Part shown: one piece after another, positions 44,172 through 52,331 of the stretch
Layout: every line of letters starts with the position of its first letter
Numbering within the stretch: position 1 is the stretch's first letter
The notes under the pieces: generated by a model
Database searches by the model: none
Told to the model about the DNA's origin: nothing
What the model saw: the letters and a program-made list of their open reading frames with translations, nothing else
Assembly: GCA_029259595.1 (NCBI GenBank)
Contig: JAJDEW010000007.1
Location: 31,004 to 95,003, forward strand
Direction: 5' to 3'
Source of the DNA: Planctomycetota bacterium
GTDB taxonomy: Bacteria > Planctomycetota > UBA1135 > GCA-002686595
Length of the DNA stretch: 64,000 bases
Position numbers and translations under genes: made by a program

Positions 44172-44825
44172 TCAGTCGGAAGAGAGTTCCTTGAAGAGCC
44201 AGGCGCGGGCGAAGCGCCAGTCCCGGGCGACCGTGCGCTCGGAGAGTCCCGTGACGTCCGCCACCTGGTCGACGGAGAGCCCCGCGAAGTAGCGCAGCTC
44301 GACGATCCGGGCCTGGCGCTCGGAGTGCTCGCGCAGCTTGTCGAGGGCGCGGTCCAGCTCGACCAGGTCGATCGCCTCGTCGTCCTCGTTCGTGATGGCG
44401 GGGTCGATCTCGACCCGCTTCCAGCCGCCGCCGCGCTTGGCGCGCTTCTTCCCGCGCGCGTGGTCGACGAGCAGGTTGCGCATGGCGCGGGCCGCCGTCG
44501 CGAAGAAGTGCTGGCGATCGTTCCAGTCGACGCTGCTGCCGTCGATCAGCTTGAGGTAGGCCTCGTGGACGAGGGCCGTCGGCTGCAGCGTATGGTCGGG
44601 CCGTTCGCGGGCAAGGTAGCCGCCGGCGAGCTGGTGCAGCTCGTCGTACAGGAGCTCGAGCAGGGCGTTGCCCTCCAGCGCCCCGCCCTGGGCGGCCGCC
44701 CGCAGCATCACGGTCGCGTCCTTGGCCTTGTTCACGAGGGCGGCGTCGTCCGCGCGCCGGCCCGCATCCTCGCCCGGACCGGGAGCGGCGGGCGCCGGAG
44801 CGCCGGAAGGGGAGTCGGGGACCAT
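44172..44825 (-). CDS. ECF sigma factor (TIGR02999-like)
   Basis: A 217-residue ECF sigma factor. Region 2 contains ELHQLAGGYLARERPDHTL and QPTALVHEAYLKLID, then HFFATAARAMRNLLVDHARGKKRAKRGGG, a sequence layout typical of the TIGR02999 group that is abundant in planctomycetes and Acidobacteria. Region 4 is RIVELRYFAGLSVDQVADV followed by SERTVARDWRFARAWL. There is a 40-residue acidic/Pro N-terminal extension. Members often work with Ser/Thr kinases rather than anti-sigma factors. No anti-sigma gene is adjacent here. Confidence 0.85.
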   Translation of the reverse strand: MVPDSPSGAPAPAAPGPGEDAGRRADDAALVNKAKDATVMLRAAAQGGALEGNALLELLYDELHQLAGGYLARERPDHTLQPTALVHEAYLKLIDGSSVDWNDRQHFFATAARAMRNLLVDHARGKKRAKRGGGWKRVEIDPAITNEDDEAIDLVELDRALDKLREHSERQARIVELRYFAGLSVDQVADVTGLSERTVARDWRFARAWLFKELSSD

Positions 44826-45150
44826 GGCCGGGCCATGGTAGCAGTCTGTAGCGGGGGACGGAGGCGGAGGCCCGTGGGGGGCTCGGCACTACGCCGGGCG
44901 CTGGTTCCCCCAGAGCGCGGCTTCCGTCACCGGGCCCATTGTGCCAAGAGGAGCAGGAGGCCTGCGAAGTCCGCCGCGCGCGACGTCCGGGGCCGCCTTC
45001 GAGCGGCCAGGCCCCCGCCGCTCGCACGCTTCGCCTGCGGACGGAGGGCAGCCGTCGCGAAGCGAACGGACGGCCGGCCTTGACACCGAACGACCCCGAA
45101 CGGCTAGAGTACCGGCCCAACCCGCCCGATCCCGGGCGTGCCCGACCGCC
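44826..45150. other. Divergent intergenic region
   Basis: 325 bp between the ECF sigma gene and panD, which are transcribed away from each other. Both promoters should lie here. The open frame that precedes panD codes for low-complexity Pro/Arg/Ser and lacks a plausible start. I see no repeat, riboswitch or RNA gene. Confidence 0.4.
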
Positions 45151-45540
45151 ATGCTGCGCATTCAGCTCAAGTCCAAGATTCACCTCGCCTGCGTCACCGA
45201 CGCGAACCTCGACTACGAGGGCAGCATCACGATCCCCGAGGACCTGCTCCAGGCCGTCGACCTGTGGCCGGGGGAGAAGGTGCTCGTCGTCTGTCGGGAC
45301 AACGGGGAGCGCCTCGAGACCTACGCCCAGCCTGCCCCGAAGGGCTCGGGCGCGGTCATCATCAACGGCCCCGCGGCACGCAAGATCCAACCCGGCGATC
45401 GGATCACGATCATGGCCTTCGGGCATGCCGCCGAGCGCGTGGAGGCCAAGAAGGTGCTCTGCAACGTTCGTAACGAGATCGTCGAGCGCTCGACCGGGAT
45501 CGATCTGGTCGTCCGGCCGGAACCGATCCCGTTGAGCTGA
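45151..45540 (+). CDS. panD: Aspartate 1-decarboxylase
   Basis: A 129-residue pyruvoyl enzyme that makes beta-alanine for pantothenate and CoA. Self-cleavage occurs between Gly24 and Ser25 in YEGSIT, and Lys9 in LKSKIH is the conserved catalytic-site lysine. GSGAVIINGPAARKIQPGD and the following ITIMAF strands match the family throughout. Its length is normal (E. coli 126). I chose ATG 45151, since the preceding 70 open codons are not conserved-looking. No other pantothenate gene is in the window. Confidence 0.95.
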   Translation: MLRIQLKSKIHLACVTDANLDYEGSITIPEDLLQAVDLWPGEKVLVVCRDNGERLETYAQPAPKGSGAVIINGPAARKIQPGDRITIMAFGHAAERVEAKKVLCNVRNEIVERSTGIDLVVRPEPIPLS

Positions 45541-45843
45541 GGCGCTGCGGCCCGGTCCGCACGCGCTGCCGACTCGGCATCGCCGTGCCGGGCTCCTGGG
45601 CGAGCCGAGGGCAGGCGCCGGCCGTGGCCTCCCGATTCCCGGAACTCCTTTCGGGAACCCGGGACCGCTCTGGCACGTCCCAGGAGCGATTCCCGAAGAG
45701 CCGCCGATTCGCGGATATCCACGAGCCCGCCGTGGGTGGACAATGACGGCTCCGAGTCGTTTCCCTCGACTTTCCGTGTTGCCGCTTTCCGTTCGCTTTC
45801 TTCCTGTCTGCGCCCGGCCTTGCCCCGACCCGGGTCCTTGCTC
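45541..45843. other. Intergenic region with a small inverted repeat
   Basis: 303 bp after panD. TTCCCG (45636-45641) and CGGGAA (45652-45657) form a short hairpin with a 10-base loop and no T-run; a weak terminator at best. The leader of the next gene should lie here as well. No gene is seen. Confidence 0.35.
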
Positions 45844-47397
45844 ATGAAGTTCCAATCCCCCTTCCGCCCATCCTGCCTTTCGCTCTTGGCGCTGGCTCCG
45901 TTCGTGCTCGCGAGCGTGGTCTCGGCGCAGGAGACCGCGCTCGACGGCCTCTTCTCCGCGGCTAACGTCCTTCCGACCTCCCACTCGGGCGATGCCTTTG
46001 CGGGAGACATCGACGGTGACGGCGACCTCGACGTCGCGATCGGGGACACGACCGGGATCCGCTGGCTGCAGAATGCCAACGGAGGCGGAAAGATCTGGGC
46101 CGAACGCGTCGTGCCGACCGCGGCCAGCGTGCGGGCGCTCGTCGGGTTGGTCGACATCAACGGGGACGGGGATCTGGACCTGCTCCTGCGGACCTCGCAG
46201 GGCACGAGCGCCGGCCTCGTCTTCTACGAGAACGTGAACGGCACCGGCTTCGGCTGGTCGCAGCGCTCGATCGGGTTGGGACACAAGCTCGACGTGGCGG
46301 ACTTCGACGGCGACGGGGACCTGGATGTCGTCTCCCATCCGGGCGCGATCTACTCGACGGCGCCGGTCGTCCTGCACCGCAACCTCGGTGGGGGCTTGGC
46401 CTGGAGCACGTCGATCATCGGCAACGCGGGCGCGATCTCGGCCAAGGCGCTGGACGTCGACGGCGACGGCGACCTGGACCTGGGCGGAGCCTGGATCATT
46501 CCGTTCCCGGGCGGGACCTCCGGCAGCTACGTCGTCGGCTGGGTCGAGAACCTCGCGGGCGACGGCTCGAGCTGGGCGCCGCACACAATCGAGAACACGG
46601 GCATCGCGGCCGCCGCGGCACCGGACGCGACGGTCGGCGACTTCGACGGCGACGGGCGTGACGATCTGTTCGTCGCGTCCTTGCTGGACAATCCCACGAC
46701 CCTGGTCGGGCGCTGGTACCGCAACGAGGGGCAGGGCATCTTCTCGCGCGCCGTCTCGCTCGGGCGCTTGTACCGCGCCATTCCCGTCGACGTCGACTTC
46801 GACGGGGATCTCGACGTGATCTCCGAGGTGCAGGGGCCCTTCTCGACCCGCTTCAACTGGCACGAGAACGACGGCTCGGGCTACGGCTTCACGCCGCGCG
46901 TGATCCAGGAGCACACGAGTGTCGGAGTCGATCAGCTCGCCGCCGGCGATCTCGACGGCGACGGGCACGTCGACCTCCTGGTCGGAGACCTGGCGATCTG
47001 GTTCGAGAACCGCAGCCTGGTCGGCACCTCAATCAGTCACAACGGGACCGGTGCGAACCCGAACGCGCTGGCCGAAGCCGCTCGCGCCGTCGCCGGCGGC
47101 ACCTGGCAGGGGACGGTGAACCTGGGCCTCGTCCCCGGCGCGGTCGCCAGCGTCCTGGGCGTCTCCGCCAACGGCCGCACCCCCTTCCCGATCCCGCTGG
47201 CGGGCAGCGTGCACGGCGAGCTCCTGTGCGCACCCCCCTTCCTGCGGCCCTTCAGCCTCGGATTCGGCGTCCACGCCCTGCCGATCCCCGACCAGGCCAT
47301 CCTGATCGACTACACCTTCTGCTTGCAAGGTGCCGTGCTCGCGGGCGGGACGTTCCAGCTCGTGAACGCGATCGATATCACGATCGGGACGTACTGA
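45844..47397 (+). CDS. Secreted FG-GAP repeat protein with C-terminal NAIDITIGTY module
   Basis: A 517-residue protein from ATG 45844. The signal peptide is MKFQSPFRPSCLSLLALAPF through VSAQ. About seven VCBS/FG-GAP units follow with loops such as DIDGDGDLDVAI and DFDGDGDLDVVS. The last about 110 residues form the module also present in the protease at 4230-5714: NGTGANPNAL, then VDxxxPGAVASVL-like, GELLCAPPF and the terminal NAIDITIGTY. Its wide reuse suggests a sorting or anchoring signal for surface proteins of this lineage. Confidence 0.85.
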   Translation: MKFQSPFRPSCLSLLALAPFVLASVVSAQETALDGLFSAANVLPTSHSGDAFAGDIDGDGDLDVAIGDTTGIRWLQNANGGGKIWAERVVPTAASVRALVGLVDINGDGDLDLLLRTSQGTSAGLVFYENVNGTGFGWSQRSIGLGHKLDVADFDGDGDLDVVSHPGAIYSTAPVVLHRNLGGGLAWSTSIIGNAGAISAKALDVDGDGDLDLGGAWIIPFPGGTSGSYVVGWVENLAGDGSSWAPHTIENTGIAAAAAPDATVGDFDGDGRDDLFVASLLDNPTTLVGRWYRNEGQGIFSRAVSLGRLYRAIPVDVDFDGDLDVISEVQGPFSTRFNWHENDGSGYGFTPRVIQEHTSVGVDQLAAGDLDGDGHVDLLVGDLAIWFENRSLVGTSISHNGTGANPNALAEAARAVAGGTWQGTVNLGLVPGAVASVLGVSANGRTPFPIPLAGSVHGELLCAPPFLRPFSLGFGVHALPIPDQAILIDYTFCLQGAVLAGGTFQLVNAIDITIGTY

Positions 47398-47476
47398 GGG
47401 GGGGCTTGGGGGGGCCTCGCTCGCCTTCGGCTTGCAATCGCTGGGCGCGGTGGAGGCCAACCGCGAGAACGAGAGT

Positions 47477-47655
47477 GCACGGCCGCGAGGGACGCAACCC
47501 GAGGGCCGAGCGGTCTGAGAGGTGCGGGCCGAGACCTCCTCATGACGCGGCGCGCACTGCGTCGCGCGCCTGTGCCTGATTTCGCGGCTGACGCCGCGAA
47601 ACGGCACAAGCACGGAGCCTGCGGCTCCGAGGCTACGGCCCGCCTTCGGCGTGCC
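47477..47655 (-). repeat. Dispersed palindromic repeat, copy B1 (inverted)
   Basis: Same hairpin chain as copy A1 in reverse orientation: GGCCGCGAGGGACGCAACCC at one end, GGAGCCTGCGGCTCC and GGCCCGCC at the other. No tandem array adjoins its GGCCCGCC end. Confidence 0.75.
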
Positions 47656-47822
47656 TGCGCAGCCCTCGCTGTGGGAGTTCGTCTTCGCTGTCGACCTTCG
47701 TCGCGAGCCTTGGCTTGGTTGGCCTGAACTCGCGGTATCAGCGGCGGCGCCTTGGCCGAAGGACCCGCTCGGTCTGTGTCTTTGCCCGACAGCGCGGCCC
47801 GCGAAGAGGTCTGACGAAGCCT

Positions 47823-47861
47823 GGGGACGATCGGCGGGGACGATGAGCGGGGACGATGGCT
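47823..47861. repeat. 13-bp tandem repeat, three units
   Basis: Three units of GGGGACGAT plus a variable 4-mer (CGGC, GAGC, GGCT). The array ends at the first base of copy B2, just as the 13-bp array at 32803 ends at copy A1. Confidence 0.8.
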
Positions 47862-48050
47862 GCGGAGGCCCGCCGCAGGCGGGCCGCAGCCTCGGAGCCG
47901 CAGGCTCCGTGCTTGTGCCGTTTCGCGGCCGCCGCGAAATCAGGCACAGGCGCGCGACGGAGTGCGCGCCGCGTCATGAGGAGGTCTCGGGTCGCGCCTT
48001 TCGGACCGCCTGGCCCTCGGGTTGCGTCCCACGCGGCCGTGATCGCCTCG
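47861..48050 (+). repeat. Dispersed palindromic repeat, copy B2
   Basis: Forward copy: GGCCCGCCGCAGGCGGGCC, GGAGCCGCAGGCTCC, TTTCGCGGCCGCCGCGAAA, and a terminal GGGTTGCGTCCCACGCGGCC. Nearly identical to A1 over the first 50 bases. Confidence 0.75.
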
Positions 48051-48169
48051 TTCTGAGGGTGGGTGTCCACCGCGCCTAGCGAGGGGAAGCGCGAAGGCGA
48101 GCGAATCCCCTGCCCCCACCCCGCCCCCGCGACGTTGCAGCGCGTCGTCCCTCGTCGCAAGATCGCCGC

Positions 48170-49195
48170 ATGCAATCGCTCTCCGGCCGCTCGCTCCTGT
48201 CCACGCTGGATCTTTCGACCGAGGAGGTGCGCGCCCTCGTCGCGCTGGCCCGCGACATCAAGGCCGGCGATCGGGTGCCGGACTTTCGCGGGCGCGTGGC
48301 GACGCTCGTCTTCTTTCAGCCGAGCGTGCGGACGCGCGTTTCGTGCGCTTCCGCCCTGGCGCGCTTCGGTGGGGCAGCGGTCACGGTCCAGCCCGGCCGC
48401 GACGCCTGGTTGTTCGAGCACAGGGACGGCGTCGTCATGGATGGCGAGACCCAGGAGCACGTGCGCGAGCTGGCTCCGGTGCTCTCGCGCTTCGGTAGCT
48501 GGATCGGGGTGCGCAAGGCGGACCGGATCACCGTCGGAGCAGCGGAAGGGACGGCGCCGGCCGCGCTCGATGACGTTTTTCTGGAGCGTCTCGCCGAGCA
48601 CGCCGAGGTACCCGTCCTCAACCTCGAGTCGAATCGCTTCCACCCGCTCCAGGGCCTGGCGGACATGCAGACGATCGAGGAGCGCTTGCCCCAGCCGCGC
48701 GGGCAGAAGTACGTCCTGACCTGGGCCTGGCATCCGAAGGCGCTGCCGGTTGCGACGCCGCACTCGCAGCTGCTCGCGGCGGCGGACCTCGGCATGGAGG
48801 TGACGCTCCTGCGCCCCGCAGGCTTCGGGCTCGATGCTACGGTCGTCGCCGCCGCCCGCGCGCGCGCGGAAGCCGCCGGCGGCTCGCTGACCGAAACCGA
48901 GGACGTCGCTGCCGCCTACACCGGCGCGCGCGTCGTATGCGCCAAGAGCTGGGGCTCCCTCGAGCTCGATCCCGCCAGCGAAGCGCGCGCGAAGTCCGAC
49001 CTGCGCGCGGAGTGGATCGTGGACGAAGAAAAGCTCACCCGCACGGCCGATGCCTTCTTCCTTCATTGTCTGCCCGTGCGCCGCAACGTCGTCGTCACCG
49101 ACGCCGTGCTGGACTCCAAGCGCTCGGCCGTCATCGACGAGGCCGAAAACCGCCTCTGGACCGCCGCGGCGGCCTTCGCTGCGACCTTGGCCTGA
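48170..49195 (+). CDS. argF': N-acetylornithine carbamoyltransferase-like enzyme
   Basis: A 341-residue transcarbamylase. Carbamoyl-phosphate site FFQPSVRTR (48-56), the FHPLQGLADMQT block and HCLPVRRNV near residue 298 are all present. The stretch LTWAWHPKALPVATPHS matches the acetylornithine type (AOTCase) of Xanthomonas rather than ordinary OTCase. So does the total length. The pathway is arginine synthesis with acetylated intermediates. The close relative acting on N-succinylornithine (Bacteroidetes) cannot be ruled out by eye. The next gene begins 230 bp downstream on the same strand. Confidence 0.8.
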   Translation: MQSLSGRSLLSTLDLSTEEVRALVALARDIKAGDRVPDFRGRVATLVFFQPSVRTRVSCASALARFGGAAVTVQPGRDAWLFEHRDGVVMDGETQEHVRELAPVLSRFGSWIGVRKADRITVGAAEGTAPAALDDVFLERLAEHAEVPVLNLESNRFHPLQGLADMQTIEERLPQPRGQKYVLTWAWHPKALPVATPHSQLLAAADLGMEVTLLRPAGFGLDATVVAAARARAEAAGGSLTETEDVAAAYTGARVVCAKSWGSLELDPASEARAKSDLRAEWIVDEEKLTRTADAFFLHCLPVRRNVVVTDAVLDSKRSAVIDEAENRLWTAAAAFAATLA

Positions 49196-49424
49196 GGGCC
49201 GACCGGCGCCAGCGACGCAGGGGACGGTCGGGGAGAAGGGAGGGTGCCCGAGGCTGCGGAGGCCCACGGCCATGGACCTCCGCAAGGACCCCCGCCCGGG
49301 ACCTTCCGACCACGGGGGGCGGGGTTGGGCGGATTCGTTCTTCTCGATCGAGGATCCGTCCGATATCGATCAGGAGCCTGCGGGCCCCTGTGGGCCCCCT
49401 TCCCAAGACAACCGCCGCAGTTCC

Positions 49425-50825
49425 ATGTCCGCACCCACCGGCATGCTCTCGACCGAAGCGCTCGTCGCAGCCGTTTCGTCGGGGGCCATCGACACCGTCG
49501 TCGTCTGTTTTCCCGATCTCTACGGCCGGTTGGTGGGCAAGCGCTACGACGCGAAGAACTTTCTCGATCAGGTCGTCGAGCACGGGACGCACGCTTGCGA
49601 TTACCTGCTGACCGTCGACATGGAGATGAACCCGGTCGAGGGCTACGCCTTCGCGAACTGGGGCAAGGGCTACGGCGACGTGCACCTCGTGCCGGATCTC
49701 GGGACGCTGCGGCTCGCGAGCTGGGCGGAGCGGACCGCGCACGTCCTGTGCGACGTCCTGGATCGGGACGAACAGGGGCTCCTGCCGCTGGCGCCGCGCT
49801 CGCTCTTGAAGGGCGCGGTGGCGCGCGCCGCGCGGGCGGGCTTCTCGGTTCAGGCGGCATCCGAGCTCGAGTTCTACACCTTCCGCGATACCTATCGCGA
49901 GGCTTCGGAGAAGGGTTGGGCCGGGCTTGCGCCGGTCAGCACCTACATCGAGGACTATCACACGTTGCAGACCGCGCGCGAGGAAGACTACATCGGTGCG
50001 CTGCGGCGCCACCTCGCGGCGTCGGGCGTGCCGGTCGAGAACTCGAAGGGCGAGTGGGGACTCGGGCAGCACGAGCTGAACGTGGTCTACACCGATGTGC
50101 TCGCGATGGCGGACCGCCACGTCGTCTACAAGCAGGTCGCACGCGAGCTGGCCGATCGCATGGGGCGCAGCGTCACGTTCATGGCGAAGATCGACGAGAA
50201 GCAGGCCGGTAGCTCGTGCCACGTGCACATGAGCCTGTGGAACGAGGAAGGCTCCGCCTTTCCGGGCAAGGACGAGCTGGGCCCGGTCCGTTGCTCGCCG
50301 GTGTTCCGCTCGTTCCTGGCGGGGTGGATGGAGAACGTGCCCGACGTCCTGGTCTTCCTGGCGCCGAACCCCAACTCCTACAAGCGCTTCCAGGCGGCCT
50401 CGTGGGCGCCGACGCGGATGGCCTGGAGCTTCGACAACCGCACGACGGGCTTCCGCGTCGTCGGTTCGGGCAACGCGCTGCGCATCGAATGCCGCATCCC
50501 GGGCGCGGACGTGAATCCCTACCTCGTCTTCGCGGCGCTGCTCGCGGCCGGGCTCGACGGGGTCGAACGCCAGCTCGTTCCGCCTCCGATGTTCACGGGC
50601 GACGCCTATGCGTCCAAGGAAGGCGCGGACACGCCGGGCAGTCCCGCCGCGCTCGTCTCCGACCTCGCGCAGGCCACCGACCGCTTCGAGGCCAGCGCCT
50701 TCGCGCGCCGTGCCTTCGGGGACGAGGTCGTCGACCACTACACGCGCTTCTTCCGACAGGAACACGCCGCGAGCGCTCGGGCGGTCACGGACTGGGAGCG
50801 GCGGCGGTACTTCGAACGCATCTGA
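49425..50825 (+). CDS. Glutamine-synthetase-like ligase (gamma-glutamylpolyamine synthetase, PuuA type)
   Basis: A 466-residue enzyme of the GS family. ATG 49425 was chosen; the open frame continues 125 codons upstream over the end of the transcarbamylase gene. Metal and substrate motifs: SELEFYTF, GQHELNVVY, GSSCHVHMSLW, NPNSYKRF and RIECRIPGADVNPYL. It is PuuA-like, without a beta-Grasp domain typical of true GlnA. It likely joins glutamate to an amine or polyamine. The amidotransferase gene starts in its stop codon, which supports a gamma-glutamyl intermediate pathway. Confidence 0.85.
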   Translation: MSAPTGMLSTEALVAAVSSGAIDTVVVCFPDLYGRLVGKRYDAKNFLDQVVEHGTHACDYLLTVDMEMNPVEGYAFANWGKGYGDVHLVPDLGTLRLASWAERTAHVLCDVLDRDEQGLLPLAPRSLLKGAVARAARAGFSVQAASELEFYTFRDTYREASEKGWAGLAPVSTYIEDYHTLQTAREEDYIGALRRHLAASGVPVENSKGEWGLGQHELNVVYTDVLAMADRHVVYKQVARELADRMGRSVTFMAKIDEKQAGSSCHVHMSLWNEEGSAFPGKDELGPVRCSPVFRSFLAGWMENVPDVLVFLAPNPNSYKRFQAASWAPTRMAWSFDNRTTGFRVVGSGNALRIECRIPGADVNPYLVFAALLAAGLDGVERQLVPPPMFTGDAYASKEGADTPGSPAALVSDLAQATDRFEASAFARRAFGDEVVDHYTRFFRQEHAASARAVTDWERRRYFERI

Positions 50826-51550
50826 TGAGCGCACCCGTCATCGGACTCTCGACCTACGGGCGCGACGAAAAGGGCCGCTTCACGCTCTATGGCGAGTACG
50901 TCGACGCCGTGCGAGCGGCCGGGGGCATCCCGGTCTTGCTGCCGCCCGGCGAACGACGTCTCGGCGCCTGGCTGGAGACGGTCGACGCGCTGCTCCTGGC
51001 CGGAGGCGGAGATCTGGATCCGGTGCGCTACGACGGCGTTCGGCCGGGGACGCTCTACGACGTTGACGAAGAGCGTGACGCGAGCGAGCTCGAGCTGGTC
51101 GACCGTGCGGTCGTGAGCGATCTGCCGTTGCTCTGTGTCTGTCGCGGCCTGCAGGTCTTGAACGTGGCGCGCGGCGGCACACTGATCGAACACTTGCCGG
51201 ACGAGGTGGGAGAGGCGGTCGCGCACCGCTCGCCCGAGCGCGCGCCCGTGCGCCACCCCGTGACCGTCGCGGCGGGCAGCCTCCTGGCGCGGGCGATGGG
51301 CACGCGGCACGCCTCGCCCTGCTCGTGGCACCACCAGGCCGTGCGCGAGCTCGGTCGCGGTCTTGTGCCCGTGGCCCACGCGCCCGACGGTGTCGTCGAG
51401 GCGGTCGAGTTGGACGGGCGTTCCGAACTGCTCGCGGTGCAGTGGCACCCGGAGCTCTCGTTTCAGGAAGATCCCGATCAGCTCGGGATCTTCCGTACCC
51501 TCGTCGACTGGGCCAGGGCCCGGCGCGAACGTCATTCCGAGGACGGCTGA
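50825..51550 (+). CDS. Class I glutamine amidotransferase-like hydrolase (PuuD type, peptidase C26)
   Basis: A 241-residue enzyme. The nucleophile is Cys106 in LLCVCRGLQVLN, and QWHPE near residue 212 supplies the His and Glu of the triad. It begins MSAPVIGLSTYG, the usual start of gamma-glutamyl-GABA hydrolases. It would cleave gamma-glutamyl compounds made by the neighbouring ligase. Start and upstream stop share one base (TGATG). The SDR gene follows one base after its stop. Confidence 0.85.
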   Translation: MSAPVIGLSTYGRDEKGRFTLYGEYVDAVRAAGGIPVLLPPGERRLGAWLETVDALLLAGGGDLDPVRYDGVRPGTLYDVDEERDASELELVDRAVVSDLPLLCVCRGLQVLNVARGGTLIEHLPDEVGEAVAHRSPERAPVRHPVTVAAGSLLARAMGTRHASPCSWHHQAVRELGRGLVPVAHAPDGVVEAVELDGRSELLAVQWHPELSFQEDPDQLGIFRTLVDWARARRERHSEDG

Positions 51551-51551
51551 G

Positions 51552-52331
51552 ATGCGATTGAAAGGCAAGACGGCTCTCATCACCGGCGCGGGCAGCGGCA
51601 TCGGCCGCGAGAGCGCGCTCCTGTTCGCACGCGAGGGAGCGCGAGTCGTCGTGGCGGACGTCGCCGACGACCCCGGCAAGGACGTGGTGGCCGACATCGA
51701 GGCGGAGGGGGGTCAAGCCGCCTTCGTGCACGCGGACGTTTCGAGCCCGGATGACGCGCAAGAGATGGTCGCCTTCGCGGAGCGCACCTTCGACGGCCTC
51801 GACGTGCTCTTCAACAACGCCGGCATCAGTCACCCCGCCGACGATGACGCCGTTTCGACCGCGCTCGACGTCTGGGAACAGACGATGGCGATCAACCTGC
51901 GCGGGGTCTTCTTGGGCTGCAAGTACGGGCTTCCCGCGCTGCGGCGCAGGGGAGGCGGTGTCGTGATCAACACCGCCTCCTTCGTCGCGACGCTGGGCGC
52001 GGCCACTCCTCAGCTGGCCTACACGGCCAGCAAGGGAGGCGTTCTCGCGCTGACCCGCGAGCTGGCGGTCATCCACGCGCGCGAGAACATTCGTGTCATC
52101 GCCCTGAGCCCGGGACCCCTGCGGACCGAGCTCTTGATGAAGTATCTCGACACGGAAGAGAAGCGTCAGCGTCGGCTCGTCCACATCCCGATGGGCCGCT
52201 TCGGCGAAGCCGCGGAGATCGCCAAGGCGGCGCTCTTCCTGGCCTCCGACGACAGCTCGTTCCTGACGGGGACGAACTTCCTCGTCGACGGAGGCATCAC
52301 GGCGGCCTACGTCACACCCGAGTCTCAGTAG
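51552..52331 (+). CDS. Short-chain dehydrogenase/reductase
   Basis: A 259-residue NAD(P)-dependent oxidoreductase of classical SDR type. Cofactor motif TGAGSGIG (11-18), FNNAG (87-91), catalytic Ser143, Tyr157 and Lys161 (YTASK). Asp36 after the second strand favours NAD(H). The C-terminal FLTGTNFLVDGG is standard. It is third in the operon with the GS-like ligase and the amidotransferase. The substrate is therefore probably an alcohol or aldehyde arising from that pathway, but SDR specificity cannot be read from sequence. It overlaps the convergent next gene by seven bases. Confidence 0.85.
   Translation: MRLKGKTALITGAGSGIGRESALLFAREGARVVVADVADDPGKDVVADIEAEGGQAAFVHADVSSPDDAQEMVAFAERTFDGLDVLFNNAGISHPADDDAVSTALDVWEQTMAINLRGVFLGCKYGLPALRRRGGGVVINTASFVATLGAATPQLAYTASKGGVLALTRELAVIHARENIRVIALSPGPLRTELLMKYLDTEEKRQRRLVHIPMGRFGEAAEIAKAALFLASDDSSFLTGTNFLVDGGITAAYVTPESQ

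Larger units (their letters stand above)
47398..48169. other. Repeat-rich intergenic region (locus B)
   Basis: 772 bp with no credible gene. It contains an inverted copy of the palindromic repeat, a spacer of about 200 bp, a 13-bp tandem array and a forward copy. Here the GCCCGCC ends of the two copies face each other, opposite to locus A. Short open frames over it are by-products. Confidence 0.7.

Noticed and set aside
43951..46968. 1005-codon open frame on the minus strand
   Set aside because: It covers parts of the ECF sigma gene in another frame and is antisense to panD and the FG-GAP gene, all of which have clear domain matches. The translation is compositionally biased.
32884..48050. 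Insertion sequences bounded by the palindromic repeats
   Set aside because: The 170-200 bp between paired copies holds no transposase, and the genes between loci A and B are ordinary chromosomal genes.
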